The notes below the pieces were generated by a model. That model worked only from the letters and a program-made list of their open reading frames with translations, was not told the DNA's origin and did no database searches. This document shows, piece by piece, positions 24,841 to 33,393 of a stretch of 35,488 nucleotides of DNA. Origin of the DNA: Alphaproteobacteria bacterium UBA6187 (GTDB taxonomy: Bacteria > Pseudomonadota > Alphaproteobacteria > Rickettsiales > UBA6187); NCBI GenBank assembly GCA_002422795.1, contig DITJ01000108.1, forward strand, positions 34,761-70,248, in the 5' to 3' direction. Within the stretch, counting starts at the first letter, position 1; every line of letters starts with the position of its first letter. A program made the position numbers and the translations under genes.

Positions 24841-27800
24841 ATGAACATATCACGCTTCTTTATCGACCGCCCTATTTTTGCCGCAGTGCTTTCACTGATG
24901 GTTTTTATAGGCGGGTTTATTGCAATATGGCAGTTGCCTGTTTCAGAATATCCTGAAATAATACCGCCATCTGTTGTGGTTCATGCGCAATATCCTGGTG
25001 CTAACCCTAAGGTAATTGCAGAAACTGTTGCGGCTCCCCTTGAAAACCAGATAAACGGTGTTGAGGGCATGTTATATATGTTCTCGCAAGGCACATCCGA
25101 TGGGCAGATGACCCTTACCGTTACCTTTAAACTAGGCACAGACCCAGATAAAGCCCAGCAATTAGTACAAAACCGCGTAAACCAGGCATTGCCGCGCCTG
25201 CCAGATACTGTGCGCCAGTTTGGTGTAAGCACTATAAAAAGCTCGCCAGACCTTACCATGGTTGTGCATATATTATCGCCTAATTCGCGCTATGATGTGT
25301 TATATCTTGGTAACTATGCCACATTAAATATAAAAGATAGCCTGGCGCGTATTCCAGGTGTTGGGCAATCAGAGATTTTCGGCGGCAGTGATTACGCCAT
25401 GCGTATCTGGCTTGATCCGCAGAAAATCGCCTCGCGCGGTATGAATGCCGATGATGTTACCAATGCAATCCGTGAACAGAATGTGCAGGTGGCAGCGGGC
25501 GTTATCGGGCAATCGCCATCAGATAAAGGGCTGGATTTACAGCTTAACGTAAACACGCAAGGCCGCCTGCAAACTGAAGAAGAATTTGCCGATATTATTA
25601 TTAAAACCTCCGCTGATGGCGCTATTACAAGGCTTAAAGATGTAGCGCGTATCGAACTTGGCGCTTCGCAATATGCGCTGCGTTCCTTGCTTGATAATAA
25701 GCAGGCCGTTGCTATTGCGATTTTCCAGGCTCCCGGTTCCAATGCTTTGGACGTTTCTGCCGAAGTTCGAAAAACCATGGAAGAACTTAAAAAAGACTTC
25801 CCAGAAGGCATTGATTACAGCATAGTTTACGACCCAACCACTTTCGTGCGCCAGTCGATAGATGCAGTAATACACACGCTAATTGAAGCTATTTTGCTAG
25901 TGGTGCTGGTGGTGATTTTATTCCTACAAACATGGCGCGCATCAATAATTCCGTTACTTGCCGTACCGGTTTCCATTGTAGGAACATTCGCGCTTATGTT
26001 GCTGTTCGGATTTTCTATAAATGCATTATCTTTATTCGGGCTGGTGCTGGCAATCGGTATCGTGGTGGATGATGCGATTGTGGTTGTAGAAAATGTAGAG
26101 CGAAATATTGCATCCGGCAAAACTCCCAAAGAGGCAACCTATCAGGCCATGCGCGAGGTTAGCGGCCCTATCATCGCAATCAGCCTTACCCTGATTGCGG
26201 TATTCGTGCCGATTGCCTTTATAACGGGCCTCACTGGCCAGTTCTACCGCCAGTTTGCACTTACAATTGCAATCTCTACGGTAATTTCAGCGTTTAACTC
26301 ACTTACCTTAAGTCCGGCTATGGCCGCCCTTCTGCTTAAAGGTCATGATGAACCGAAAGACTGGCTCACCCGCCAGATGGATGCAAAACTTGGCTGGTTC
26401 TTTAACTGGTTTAATAATATGTTTAGCCGGAGTTCAAAGAAATATTCCGGCATGGTTGGTAAAACACTAGAGCGCAAATCTATTTCTATGGTAGTTTACG
26501 CTGTCCTTATCGGTGTTACATTATTTGCATTTAATCATGTTCCAACTGGATATATCCCGCAGCAGGATAAGCAATATCTGATCGGCTTTGCGCAGCTCCC
26601 TGATGCGGCATCGCTAGAGCGCACAGATGAAGTGATGCGCAAAATGTCTGATATCGGACTTAAAACCCCAGGTGTTGCCAATGCGGTGGCATTCCCTGGC
26701 CTTTCCATTAACGGCTTTACCAATAGCTCCAGTGCGGGGATTATATTCTACCCACTAACAGGTTTTGAAGAACGCAAAACTCCTGAGCTTTCTGCAGGAG
26801 CAATTGCTGGCGCGCTTAACGCTCAATTTGCCGGAATTAAGGATGCGTTTATAATGGTATTCCCACCGCCTGCGGTTATGGGGCTGGGCACTATCGGCGG
26901 CTTTAAAATGCAGATAGAAGACCGCGCAGACCTTGGCGACGAGGCGCTTTCAAGCACTATGCAGGCGATACTCGGCAAAGCATGGCAGAACCCTAAACTT
27001 GCCGGAATGTTTACCGGATACCAGATTAACGTGCCGCAGCTTTATGTGGATTTAGACCGCACAAAAGCCAAGCAGATGGGAATTTCCATTACAGATATTT
27101 TCAGCACCATGCAGATTTATCTAGGCTCGCTTTATATTAACGACTTTAATAAATTCGGGCGTATTTATCAGGTTGTTGCGCAGGCAGATTCAGAATTCCG
27201 CGCACATAGCGATAATATAACGCAGCTTAAGGTGCGTAATAATACTGGCGATATGGTTCCGCTTGGCAGTGTTCTAACAGTTACACAAAGCTATGGGCCA
27301 GAGCGGGCAATGCGTTATAATGCATACCGTACCGCTGAATTAAATGGCGGCCCAGCACCTGGGGTATCTTCTGGTGAAGCGCAGGCGGAAATCGAGAAAA
27401 TCGTTAATGAAACCCTGCCAAAAGGTATGGCTTTTGAATGGACAGATTTAACCTACCAGCAAATACTTGCCGGAAATACTGCAATGTTCGTATTCCCTTT
27501 ATGCGTGTTCCTGGTGTTCCTGGTGCTAGCTGCGCAATATGAAAGCCTTACCTTGCCGCTGGCGGTAATCATGATTGTGCCGATGTGTATGTTATGCGCA
27601 ATTGCCGGGGTGTGGTTATCTAATGGCGATAATAACATATTCACGCAAATCGGGCTAATAGTTCTGGTGGGGCTGGCGTGTAAAAACGCAATTTTGATTG
27701 TGGAATTCGCCCGCGAACTGGAGCTGGAAGGCAAAACACCGCGTGAGGCAGCAATTGAAGCTACCCACATGCGTCTTCGCCCGATTCTAATGACATCTTT

Positions 27801-28023
27801 CGCATTCATTATGGGCGTTGTGCCGTTGGTAATATCCACAGGTGCTGGCGCGGAAATGCGCCACGCGATGGGTATTGCTGTGTTTTCAGGGATGCTTGGG
27901 GTTACATTCTTCGGATTATTCCTGACCCCGGTATTTTATGTGTTATTACGTAATATGGCTGGAAATAAGCTAACTTCAGCTTCGGAGCCTGCTATTCATG
28001 GGGAGAAGACTGAGAAGCTCTAA
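24841..28023 (+). CDS. RND efflux pump, inner-membrane transporter (HAE1/AcrB-MexB type)
   Basis: This 1060-residue proton-driven exporter starts MNISRFFIDRPIFAAVLSLM. Its 12 membrane helices and two large periplasmic loops follow the AcrB plan: first loop about 35-340, helices 2-6 about 345-500, second loop about 570-880, helices 8-12 at the C-terminus. Proton-relay residues are present: Asp410 and Asp411 (GIVVDDAIVVVENVERN) and the Lys in LACKNAILIVEFAREL. Length is slightly above AcrB (1049). The expected partner channel follows at 28324. The periplasmic adaptor (AcrA type), usually directly upstream, is absent from the window; trpD is there instead. Substrates are not predictable. Confidence 0.95.
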   Translation: MNISRFFIDRPIFAAVLSLMVFIGGFIAIWQLPVSEYPEIIPPSVVVHAQYPGANPKVIAETVAAPLENQINGVEGMLYMFSQGTSDGQMTLTVTFKLGTDPDKAQQLVQNRVNQALPRLPDTVRQFGVSTIKSSPDLTMVVHILSPNSRYDVLYLGNYATLNIKDSLARIPGVGQSEIFGGSDYAMRIWLDPQKIASRGMNADDVTNAIREQNVQVAAGVIGQSPSDKGLDLQLNVNTQGRLQTEEEFADIIIKTSADGAITRLKDVARIELGASQYALRSLLDNKQAVAIAIFQAPGSNALDVSAEVRKTMEELKKDFPEGIDYSIVYDPTTFVRQSIDAVIHTLIEAILLVVLVVILFLQTWRASIIPLLAVPVSIVGTFALMLLFGFSINALSLFGLVLAIGIVVDDAIVVVENVERNIASGKTPKEATYQAMREVSGPIIAISLTLIAVFVPIAFITGLTGQFYRQFALTIAISTVISAFNSLTLSPAMAALLLKGHDEPKDWLTRQMDAKLGWFFNWFNNMFSRSSKKYSGMVGKTLERKSISMVVYAVLIGVTLFAFNHVPTGYIPQQDKQYLIGFAQLPDAASLERTDEVMRKMSDIGLKTPGVANAVAFPGLSINGFTNSSSAGIIFYPLTGFEERKTPELSAGAIAGALNAQFAGIKDAFIMVFPPPAVMGLGTIGGFKMQIEDRADLGDEALSSTMQAILGKAWQNPKLAGMFTGYQINVPQLYVDLDRTKAKQMGISITDIFSTMQIYLGSLYINDFNKFGRIYQVVAQADSEFRAHSDNITQLKVRNNTGDMVPLGSVLTVTQSYGPERAMRYNAYRTAELNGGPAPGVSSGEAQAEIEKIVNETLPKGMAFEWTDLTYQQILAGNTAMFVFPLCVFLVFLVLAAQYESLTLPLAVIMIVPMCMLCAIAGVWLSNGDNNIFTQIGLIVLVGLACKNAILIVEFARELELEGKTPREAAIEATHMRLRPILMTSFAFIMGVVPLVISTGAGAEMRHAMGIAVFSGMLGVTFFGLFLTPVFYVLLRNMAGNKLTSASEPAIHGEKTEKL

Positions 28024-28031
28024 AGTTGTGC

Positions 28032-28233
28032 TGTCATCCTGGAAGCTATGTTTTCTCCAAAAACCTACTTCAGGTTTTTGGCAAGAAAACAGGCTATCCA
28101 GTATCCAGGTAATTCTTATAAAACAATTCTATAAAGCCATATAGATTTTATTTTTAACCTGGATCCTGGATACCTGAAAACCTAAAAATTTGCTGAAGGA
28201 GCAAATTTAAGGTTTTCTAGGTTCCAGGATGAC
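28032..28233. repeat. Composite palindromic element between pump and channel genes
   Basis: Outer arms TGTCATCCTGGAA (28032) and TTCCAGGATGACGA (to 28234) are inverted copies. Inside are a perfect CCAAAAACCT/AGGTTTTTGG hairpin (28057-28081), an inverted pair TATCCAGTATCCAGGT and ACCTGGATCCTGGATA, and an AAATTTGCT/AGCAAATTT hairpin near 28186-28208. It has no ORF and could be a MITE-like element. The CCAAAAACCT hairpin lies 34 bases after the pump stop and could attenuate transcription into the channel gene. Confidence 0.75.
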
Positions 28234-28323
28234 GACTCCGTTGAATCCAAGTGGTAACTGAATTTAAAGAATTATTAAGAAAATTATATTAAGGTATTAT
28301 AATACCGGGAAAAGGAGCCTAAA

Positions 28324-29829
28324 ATGGGTAATAAAACAAATAACTTACACAAAGTAAAAAGTACAAAACTTCTTACTTCTTACTTCTTACTCCTAGCCCT
28401 TTCCGCCTGCTCGCTCGCTCCTAAATTTGACAAGCCTGAGATTGCCACTCCTGAAAAATATAAGGAAGATGGCAAAAGCGATAGTTACGATGCTTCCATG
28501 TGGGTAGAGGCAAAGCTACTGGAGGATAACGACCGCAAACAGTGGTGGAAAATATTTGCTGATAAGGAATTAGACGCCCTTGAAAACCAGGCAAAAGAAT
28601 CCAACCAATCATTAAAAATTATAGAAGCGCGGGTTTCGCAGTCACGCGATATTGCAAGCGCCGTGAAAGGCGGGTTTTTCCCAAGTGTAAATCTTGGTGC
28701 AAATGCGGTGCGCACAAAGCAATCTAGTGCTTCGCTTGCTGCGTTTGGGGTAACTGGTGAAACCAAGCCATATACAATATATTCCGGCGAAGGTGTTGTA
28801 TCTTATGAAGCGGATTTATTTGGCCGTGTGCGTGATAGCTATAAAGCATCCAAACTTGATGCAGACGCACAAGAAGCCCTATATAACGAAGCATTGCTGG
28901 CATTACAGGCAGATGTAGCTCAGCATTATTTCTCTATCCGCGCCCTTGATTCCGAAAGAAGGTTATTGCAGGCAACTGTAAGGGTACGCGAGGAAGCTGC
29001 GCGCATTATGGGAAAAAGATTTAAGGAAGGCGCAGTTGGTGAGCAGGATAACTCCCGCACCATAAGCGAACTTGCCAGCAGCCAGGCGGATTTAATCGCG
29101 CTTAACCGCCAAAGGGCCAGACTGGAACATGCGCTTGCGGTGTTGCTTGGTAAAATGCCATCAGAATTTTCACTGAAAGAATCGCCGCTTGAAAAAATCA
29201 TGCCGCCAAAAATCCCGGCAGGATTACCTTCCACATTACTTGCACGCCGCCCTGATATTGCCGCTGCATTAAAATCGATGGAAGCTGCCAATACGCGCAT
29301 CGGTGTTGCTAAAACCGCGTTCTTCCCGCGCCTGAACCTTACAGCATCTGCGGGACTCGCATCAACATCGCTGGGAAATGTGTTTGATTGGTCAGGTCGC
29401 ACCTGGGCGCTTGGACAGGTTGCAGGAAATGCGCTATCCTTACCGATTTTCAATGGCGGAACAAATTCCGCTAATTTAAGGGCAGCTAAAGCATCTTATG
29501 AAGAATCAATCGCCACTTACCGCCAGCAGGTACTGGTGGCCTTCCGCGATGTTGAAGATAACCTGGTGGGGCAAAATCTGCTTGCCAAGCAATCAATCCA
29601 GCAGGATTTAGCAGCAAAATCCGCATCACGCACCACCGCCCTTGCGCAGAAACGTTATAATGAAGGCGAAACTGATTATTTCGAAGTGGTGGATTCGCAG
29701 CGAGTTTCCCTTGCAGCGCAGCGTAGCGCTGTGCAACTTCGCGGACAGAGGTTTATTACGACGATTGCCTTAATCCGCGCCCTTGGCGGCGGCTGGGAAG
29801 ATGTGGAGGTTGCCAAGGTAAAGAAATAA
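28324..29829 (+). CDS. RND efflux outer-membrane channel lipoprotein (NodT/OprM type)
   Basis: This 501-residue TolC-like protein has a lipobox LSAC with Cys29, then KFDKPEIATPEKYKE, which fits OprM/NodT. Two OEP repeats are visible: QSLKIIEARVSQSRDIASAV with an internal YEADLFGRVRDSYKAS, and the conserved RRPDIAAALKSMEAANTRIG, AFFPRLNLTAS, LSLPIFNGG and AFRDVEDNL. The trimer would form the outer-membrane exit duct for the pump encoded upstream. AAAAGGAG lies just ahead of the ATG. The signal peptide is encoded by a CTTCTTA x3 heptamer array, which is an unusual potential slippage site. Confidence 0.94.
   Translation: MGNKTNNLHKVKSTKLLTSYFLLLALSACSLAPKFDKPEIATPEKYKEDGKSDSYDASMWVEAKLLEDNDRKQWWKIFADKELDALENQAKESNQSLKIIEARVSQSRDIASAVKGGFFPSVNLGANAVRTKQSSASLAAFGVTGETKPYTIYSGEGVVSYEADLFGRVRDSYKASKLDADAQEALYNEALLALQADVAQHYFSIRALDSERRLLQATVRVREEAARIMGKRFKEGAVGEQDNSRTISELASSQADLIALNRQRARLEHALAVLLGKMPSEFSLKESPLEKIMPPKIPAGLPSTLLARRPDIAAALKSMEAANTRIGVAKTAFFPRLNLTASAGLASTSLGNVFDWSGRTWALGQVAGNALSLPIFNGGTNSANLRAAKASYEESIATYRQQVLVAFRDVEDNLVGQNLLAKQSIQQDLAAKSASRTTALAQKRYNEGETDYFEVVDSQRVSLAAQRSAVQLRGQRFITTIALIRALGGGWEDVEVAKVKK
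28369..28389 (+). repeat. CTTCTTA x3 within the channel protein's signal peptide
   Basis: Three exact heptamers encode part of the hydrophobic core (LLTSYFLL). One unit gained or lost shifts the frame after about 18 codons. Confidence 0.85.
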
Positions 29830-29967
29830 TCTTTAGCCACCGTATTTCTGGCAACTAAGATTCGATTTATTCAAAATATCAAATTATAGTAAATTATATT
29901 TTTATTTACGTAGGAAGCCATCAGCGAAGTTTATAGTAATTTTACTTAATTAGCCATCTCACACCCA

Positions 29968-30315
29968 AATTGAGAATGGAGCACGTATCCCCGCGCAGGC
30001 GCACTAGTGTCCGGTAAAAAATTTATTGACCTCGTGAAGTTAAGACATGCAGTATGTTTGGTGGAGTTTTGATTAAATATAACTTAAAAAATAAAAAAGT
30101 ACAAAAGTAAGAAACCCTCACCCTAACCCTCTCCCAGTGGGAGAGGGGATTCACGGATACCGTGCTCCCACTCTAGGCTTAAGGCAAGGTATCCGCATAG
30201 TTCCCTCTCCCCATGGGAGAGGGTTAGGGTGAGGGGCGCTTCCTTCTTAACAGGAAAAATATTTTTACCGGACACTAGTGCGCGAAGGCGTGGATACGTG
30301 CTCCATTCGCAATTT
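29968..30315. repeat. Nested inverted repeats (three levels) in the channel-parC gap
   Basis: Outer arms: AAATTGAGAATGGAGCACG (29968) and CGTGCTCCATTCGCAATTT (to 30315). Middle arms: GCGCACTAGTGTCCGGTAAA (29999) and TTTACCGGACACTAGTGCGC (to 30283). Inner arms: CCCTCACCCTAACCCTCTCC (30115) and its inverted copy ending at 30235, each carrying its own small palindrome. CGGATACC/GGTATCCG form a further inside pair. Most of the 29830-30462 gap is made of these repeats; no gene is credible here. Confidence 0.85.
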
Positions 30316-30319
30316 GTCA

Positions 30320-30397
30320 TTCCAGAAGCTAGAGAGGCTGCTCATGAAACAGGCTACTTTAGCCGTTTTCATGAGTTAGCCGAACTTGCTATCTGGA
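30320..30397. repeat. Long imperfect hairpin next to parC
   Basis: TTCCAGAAGCTAG and CTATCTGGAA form the base; CTCATGAAAC (30341) and GTTTTCATGAG (to 30375) pair, closing with GGCTA-CTT-TAGCC. A second CTGGAATCC/GGATTCCAG pair (30393-30459) reaches almost to the parC stop. It may act as a terminator for parC. Confidence 0.65.
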
Positions 30398-30462
30398 ATC
30401 CAGGTCTTTAATAAATTAAACAAGTTAAAAAGTTTTGATGTATAGAAACTGGATTCCAGATA

Positions 30463-32688
30463 CTAAGAAAACTTATTATTCCTAGGGAACCCAGGAGGCG
30501 GCAACCTGCCGGGACTTGCACGTTTGGCAAGCCACGGAGTGAGTTTTTTCTCTATTCCCTGCTTGGCTCCATATTGCCAGCTAAGACCTTCTTCAAGTTT
30601 AAATATTTTCAGGTCAGACATCTTACCGTTTTTATATTTCTGGAATATAACGCCAGTGCCGCGTTTCATAACCGGAATTTCTGCAAGTGGGAATATAACA
30701 AGGCGGCGGTTTTCACCGATTACAGCCACATGGTCGCCGCTTGCGCTTAAGCAAACAGAAGCATCAAGCCCATCAGAAATATTTAGTATCTGTTTGCCGT
30801 TTTTGGTTTGCGCAAGAATATCTTCAGATTCCACCAAAAAGCCTTTGCCATTTTTCGCGGCAAGCAGGATTTTGCGGCCTTCACTATAAATAAACATAGT
30901 AACTATGCTGGCATTTTGCGCGAGGTCTACCATCAAATTTAACGGCTCGCCAAAGCCTTTGCCACCGGATATATCATTACAGCCTATGGTGTAGAATTTA
31001 CCATCTGAGGTAAATACAATCAGCCTATCGGTGGTCTGGGCTTTTAGTATAAAGCGTTCTTCATCGCCATCTTTATATTTTACGGCTGATAAATCATCGA
31101 TATGGCCTTTCAGGGATTTTATCCAACCCATTTTTGAGCATAGAATTGTTACAGGCTCTTTTTCGATTAGCGCTTCTATAGAGATAACTTGCGCGGTAGG
31201 CGCATCCGCAAACTCAGTGCGGCGTTTGCCGAGGACTGTATTTTTTCCGAACTTCTTTTTTATATCTTTTATTTCGTCGGAAATTACCTGCATACGGTTT
31301 TCTTCGCTGCTCAGCATTTCCTGGATTTTAGCTTTTTCCGCAGCAAGCCCGGCATGTTCGGTTCTGATTTCCATCTCTTCTAAGCGGCGCAAGCTACGCA
31401 GGCGCATATTTAATATCGCCTCAACTTGCATATCGGAAAGATTCCATTTTTCCATCATTATGGCTTTTGGCTCGTCTTCCTCACGGATTATGCGGATAAC
31501 CTCATCAAGGTTCAGGTACGCAATCAGGAAGCCTTCCAGCACTTCCAAGCGGTGGTCGATTTTACCCAGGCGGTAATTGGAACGCCGCACCAAAACTTCA
31601 TGCCTGTGGTTTAAGAATTCCTGTAGAACTTCGCGCAAACTCATAACGCGCGGTGAGCCATTAGCGCCAAGCACGTTCATGTTAAGGCTGATGCGCACTT
31701 CTAAATCAGTGCTGCGATAGAGCGATTCCATCAGCATTTCAGGTTCAACGCTGCGGTTTTTAGGGTCAAGCACTATGCGGATATCATCGGCGGATTCATC
31801 GCGGATATTAGCAAGTAGAAGTAACTTTTTATCTTTAAATAAATCAGCAATTTTTTCAATAAGCCTGGATTTTTGCACCTGGTATGGAATTTCAGTTATC
31901 ACGATTTGATACATGCCGTGGCTGAGTTCTTCGCGTTCCCATTTTGCGCGCAGGCGGAATGAGCCGCGCCCGGTTTCATAGGCTTTTATAATATTTGCGC
32001 GTGGTTCAACAATAGTGCCGCCAGTCGGGAAATCCGGGCCAGATACAAATTCCACTAATTTTTCAGCAGAAGCTTGGGGGTGTTTTATAACATAAAGAAG
32101 TGCATCGCAAATCTCTGCGGCATTATGGGGCGGAATGCTGGTTGCCATACCCACCGCAATACCTTCCGAGCCATTTGCAAGCAAATTCGGGAAAGCTGAA
32201 GGCATAACCACAGGCTCAATTTCCGAGCCGTCATAAGTTGGTTTGAAATCAACAGTATCAGAATTAATATCTTTTAAAAGTTCAATGGCAACTTCCGTCA
32301 GGCGGGCTTCGGTATAACGCATTGCCGCGGCATTATCACCATCAATCGAGCCGAAATTTCCCTGGCCATCCACCAGCGGGTAACGCACCGCAAAGCTTTG
32401 CGCCAAGCGCACCATAGTATCGTAAACCGCAACGTCGCCATGCGGGTGGTATTTACCAATCACATCACCCACAACACGGGCGCATTTTTTAAAGCCTGAG
32501 TTAGGCTCAAGCTTCAGTTGCATCATTGCAAAAAGCAGGCGGCGGTGCACGGGCTTCAGGCCATCACGCACATCAGGCAGCGAGCGTGAAGTGATAGTTG
32601 AAAGCGCATAGGCAAGGTAACGCTCACCCAGCGCATCGCTGAAATCTACGTTTTTTATGTTATCGGTTGGAGTTTCTTTTTTAGTCAT
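30463..32688 (-). CDS. parC: DNA topoisomerase IV subunit A
   Basis: ParC is the DNA-cleaving subunit that, with ParE, unlinks daughter chromosomes. The 741 residues are normal for alphaproteobacterial ParC. RSLPDVRDGLKPVHRR (35-50) and GKYHPHGDVAVYD (78-90) are present, and the catalytic Tyr125 is in AAMRYTEARL. The shorter C-terminal domain and the ending GRLPPPGFPRNNKF favour ParC over GyrA. At the position of E. coli GyrA Ser83 it has Val86; the Asp87 equivalent (Asp90) is kept. The start codon overlaps the XRE gene by 8 bases, so the two are translated from one message. Confidence 0.95.
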   Translation of the reverse strand: MTKKETPTDNIKNVDFSDALGERYLAYALSTITSRSLPDVRDGLKPVHRRLLFAMMQLKLEPNSGFKKCARVVGDVIGKYHPHGDVAVYDTMVRLAQSFAVRYPLVDGQGNFGSIDGDNAAAMRYTEARLTEVAIELLKDINSDTVDFKPTYDGSEIEPVVMPSAFPNLLANGSEGIAVGMATSIPPHNAAEICDALLYVIKHPQASAEKLVEFVSGPDFPTGGTIVEPRANIIKAYETGRGSFRLRAKWEREELSHGMYQIVITEIPYQVQKSRLIEKIADLFKDKKLLLLANIRDESADDIRIVLDPKNRSVEPEMLMESLYRSTDLEVRISLNMNVLGANGSPRVMSLREVLQEFLNHRHEVLVRRSNYRLGKIDHRLEVLEGFLIAYLNLDEVIRIIREEDEPKAIMMEKWNLSDMQVEAILNMRLRSLRRLEEMEIRTEHAGLAAEKAKIQEMLSSEENRMQVISDEIKDIKKKFGKNTVLGKRRTEFADAPTAQVISIEALIEKEPVTILCSKMGWIKSLKGHIDDLSAVKYKDGDEERFILKAQTTDRLIVFTSDGKFYTIGCNDISGGKGFGEPLNLMVDLAQNASIVTMFIYSEGRKILLAAKNGKGFLVESEDILAQTKNGKQILNISDGLDASVCLSASGDHVAVIGENRRLVIFPLAEIPVMKRGTGVIFQKYKNGKMSDLKIFKLEEGLSWQYGAKQGIEKKLTPWLAKRASPGRLPPPGFPRNNKFS

Positions 32689-32926
32689 TATTTACCAATA
32701 AATTGCCGACTTTTACGTTAAGCACTGATGAAATTTTAACCAAGTCCTGTAATCGTAACTCGTTTAAACCAATTTCATAATTATCTAACTTGTTTTCCCT
32801 TAAACCTACCCATTTAGACATCCTGCGCAATGGGATTTTCTGCTTCCTGCGGTTTTCAAAAATATTCTTACCAATAGTTTTCTTTAACTCGTGGAGAGTT
32901 TTCTTTTCTTCAGGTGTAAGCCGCAT
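32681..32926 (-). CDS. Small XRE-family helix-turn-helix regulator
   Basis: This 81-residue protein has a Cro/CI-like fold: IGKNIFENRRKQKIPLRRMS, then KWVGLRENKLDNYEIGLNEL and LVKISSVLNVKVGNLL. There is no ligand domain. ATAGGAG sits 6 bases ahead of the ATG on the minus strand. It overlaps parC by 8 bases. Upstream lie a perfect 24-bp palindrome and a strongly folded leader, reminiscent of phage or satellite control regions. The natural reading is autoregulation of an XRE-parC message through the palindrome; this is inference. Confidence 0.85.
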   Translation of the reverse strand: MRLTPEEKKTLHELKKTIGKNIFENRRKQKIPLRRMSKWVGLRENKLDNYEIGLNELRLQDLVKISSVLNVKVGNLLVNND

Positions 32927-32953
32927 GTGTAACTCCTATTGTTGGTGAGTAAG

Positions 32954-33052
32954 CGGCTACCATTATAATGGTAGCCGGGAGCTAGAAACACCGAAACATA
33001 GGCGCAGGCTATTCCCCGTAAAACGGGTGTTTTATTCACCCAACTCCCAGCC
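32954..33052 (-). ncRNA. Structured leader RNA or small RNA upstream of XRE-parC
   Basis: On the minus strand, GCTGGGAG (33052-33045) pairs with CTCCCGGC to close the fold. Inside, GGGTG-loop-CACCC and CCCGT-TTT-ACGGG share their C run and cannot form together. ATAG and CTAT enclose CCTGCGC, followed by TGTTTCGGTGTTTCTAG. Next comes a perfect 24-bp palindrome CGGCTACCATTA/TAATGGTAGCCG (32954-32977). The alternative hairpins look like a switch or a C4-type antisense RNA of P1/P4-like phages; family identity is a guess. It lies in the long leader (32927-33393) of the XRE-parC genes. Confidence 0.5.
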
Positions 33053-33189
33053 ATAAGGCATAGGAATAAAGGGCTTATTGATACGAGCCTAAAATATTAA
33101 TCGTAATGTTTCAGGGTTTCTACTCCCTTCAACCGTAAATAATAATGGATATTTCAACTAAGTCAAAAGGATTAATTAACCGAAGAAAA

Positions 33190-33226
33190 TAAAGCCAATT
33201 ATTCTATTCCAAATATGATTTGGCTT
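33190..33226 (-). terminator. Possible terminator after the 27-codon ORF
   Basis: On the minus strand AAGCCAA (33226-33220) pairs with TTGGCTT (33198-33192) across a 21-base loop and is followed by TATTTTCTTC. It lies 11 bases after the small ORF. It could end a short transcript or attenuate reading toward the XRE gene. Confidence 0.35.
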
Positions 33227-33237
33227 GTAATTAGCTG

Positions 33238-33321
33238 TTAAAGCCCATCTGCATAGCGGTCTTTTTTGTTAATTTCATATTCGCAAGGAAAACGTTGCTC
33301 AAAACGATGGCACGACACCAT
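33238..33321 (-). CDS. Putative 27-residue leader peptide or small protein
   Basis: The ORF reads MVSCHRFEQRF then PCEYEINKKDRYADGL and stops. An AGAGGA ribosome site stands 6 bases ahead of the ATG on the minus strand, and a TTGTCC-17-TATACC promoter lies just upstream. It is short, without a membrane segment, and has two cysteines. Position fits either a leader peptide for the downstream XRE-parC message or an independent small gene of the type seen in phage control regions. I do not recognise it. Coding status rests on the good promoter and ribosome site only. Confidence 0.4.
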   Translation of the reverse strand: MVSCHRFEQRFPCEYEINKKDRYADGL

Positions 33322-33342
33322 TAATTTCCTCTGTTTTTGTTG

Positions 33343-33371
33343 GGTATAATCGCCTTAGGGGTTCTGGACAA
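33343..33371 (-). promoter_or_regulatory. Putative promoter for the small ORF / XRE leader
   Basis: On the minus strand TTGTCC (33371-33366) and TATACC (33348-33343) are spaced 17 bp. It would start transcription about 15 bases ahead of the small ORF. Confidence 0.45.
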
Positions 33372-33393
33372 GTTTGCGTAGGATAAAAACAAT

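Noticed and set aside
30123..30320. 65-codon minus-strand ORF in the channel-parC gap
   Set aside because: It is made entirely of inverted-repeat DNA.
31031..31576. 181-codon plus-strand ORF opposite parC
   Set aside because: It is a shadow of the conserved parC frame.
32954..32977. Palindrome as an intrinsic terminator for a plus-strand gene
   Set aside because: No plus-strand gene ends there and there is no T-tract; an operator or RNA hairpin for the minus-strand XRE gene fits better.
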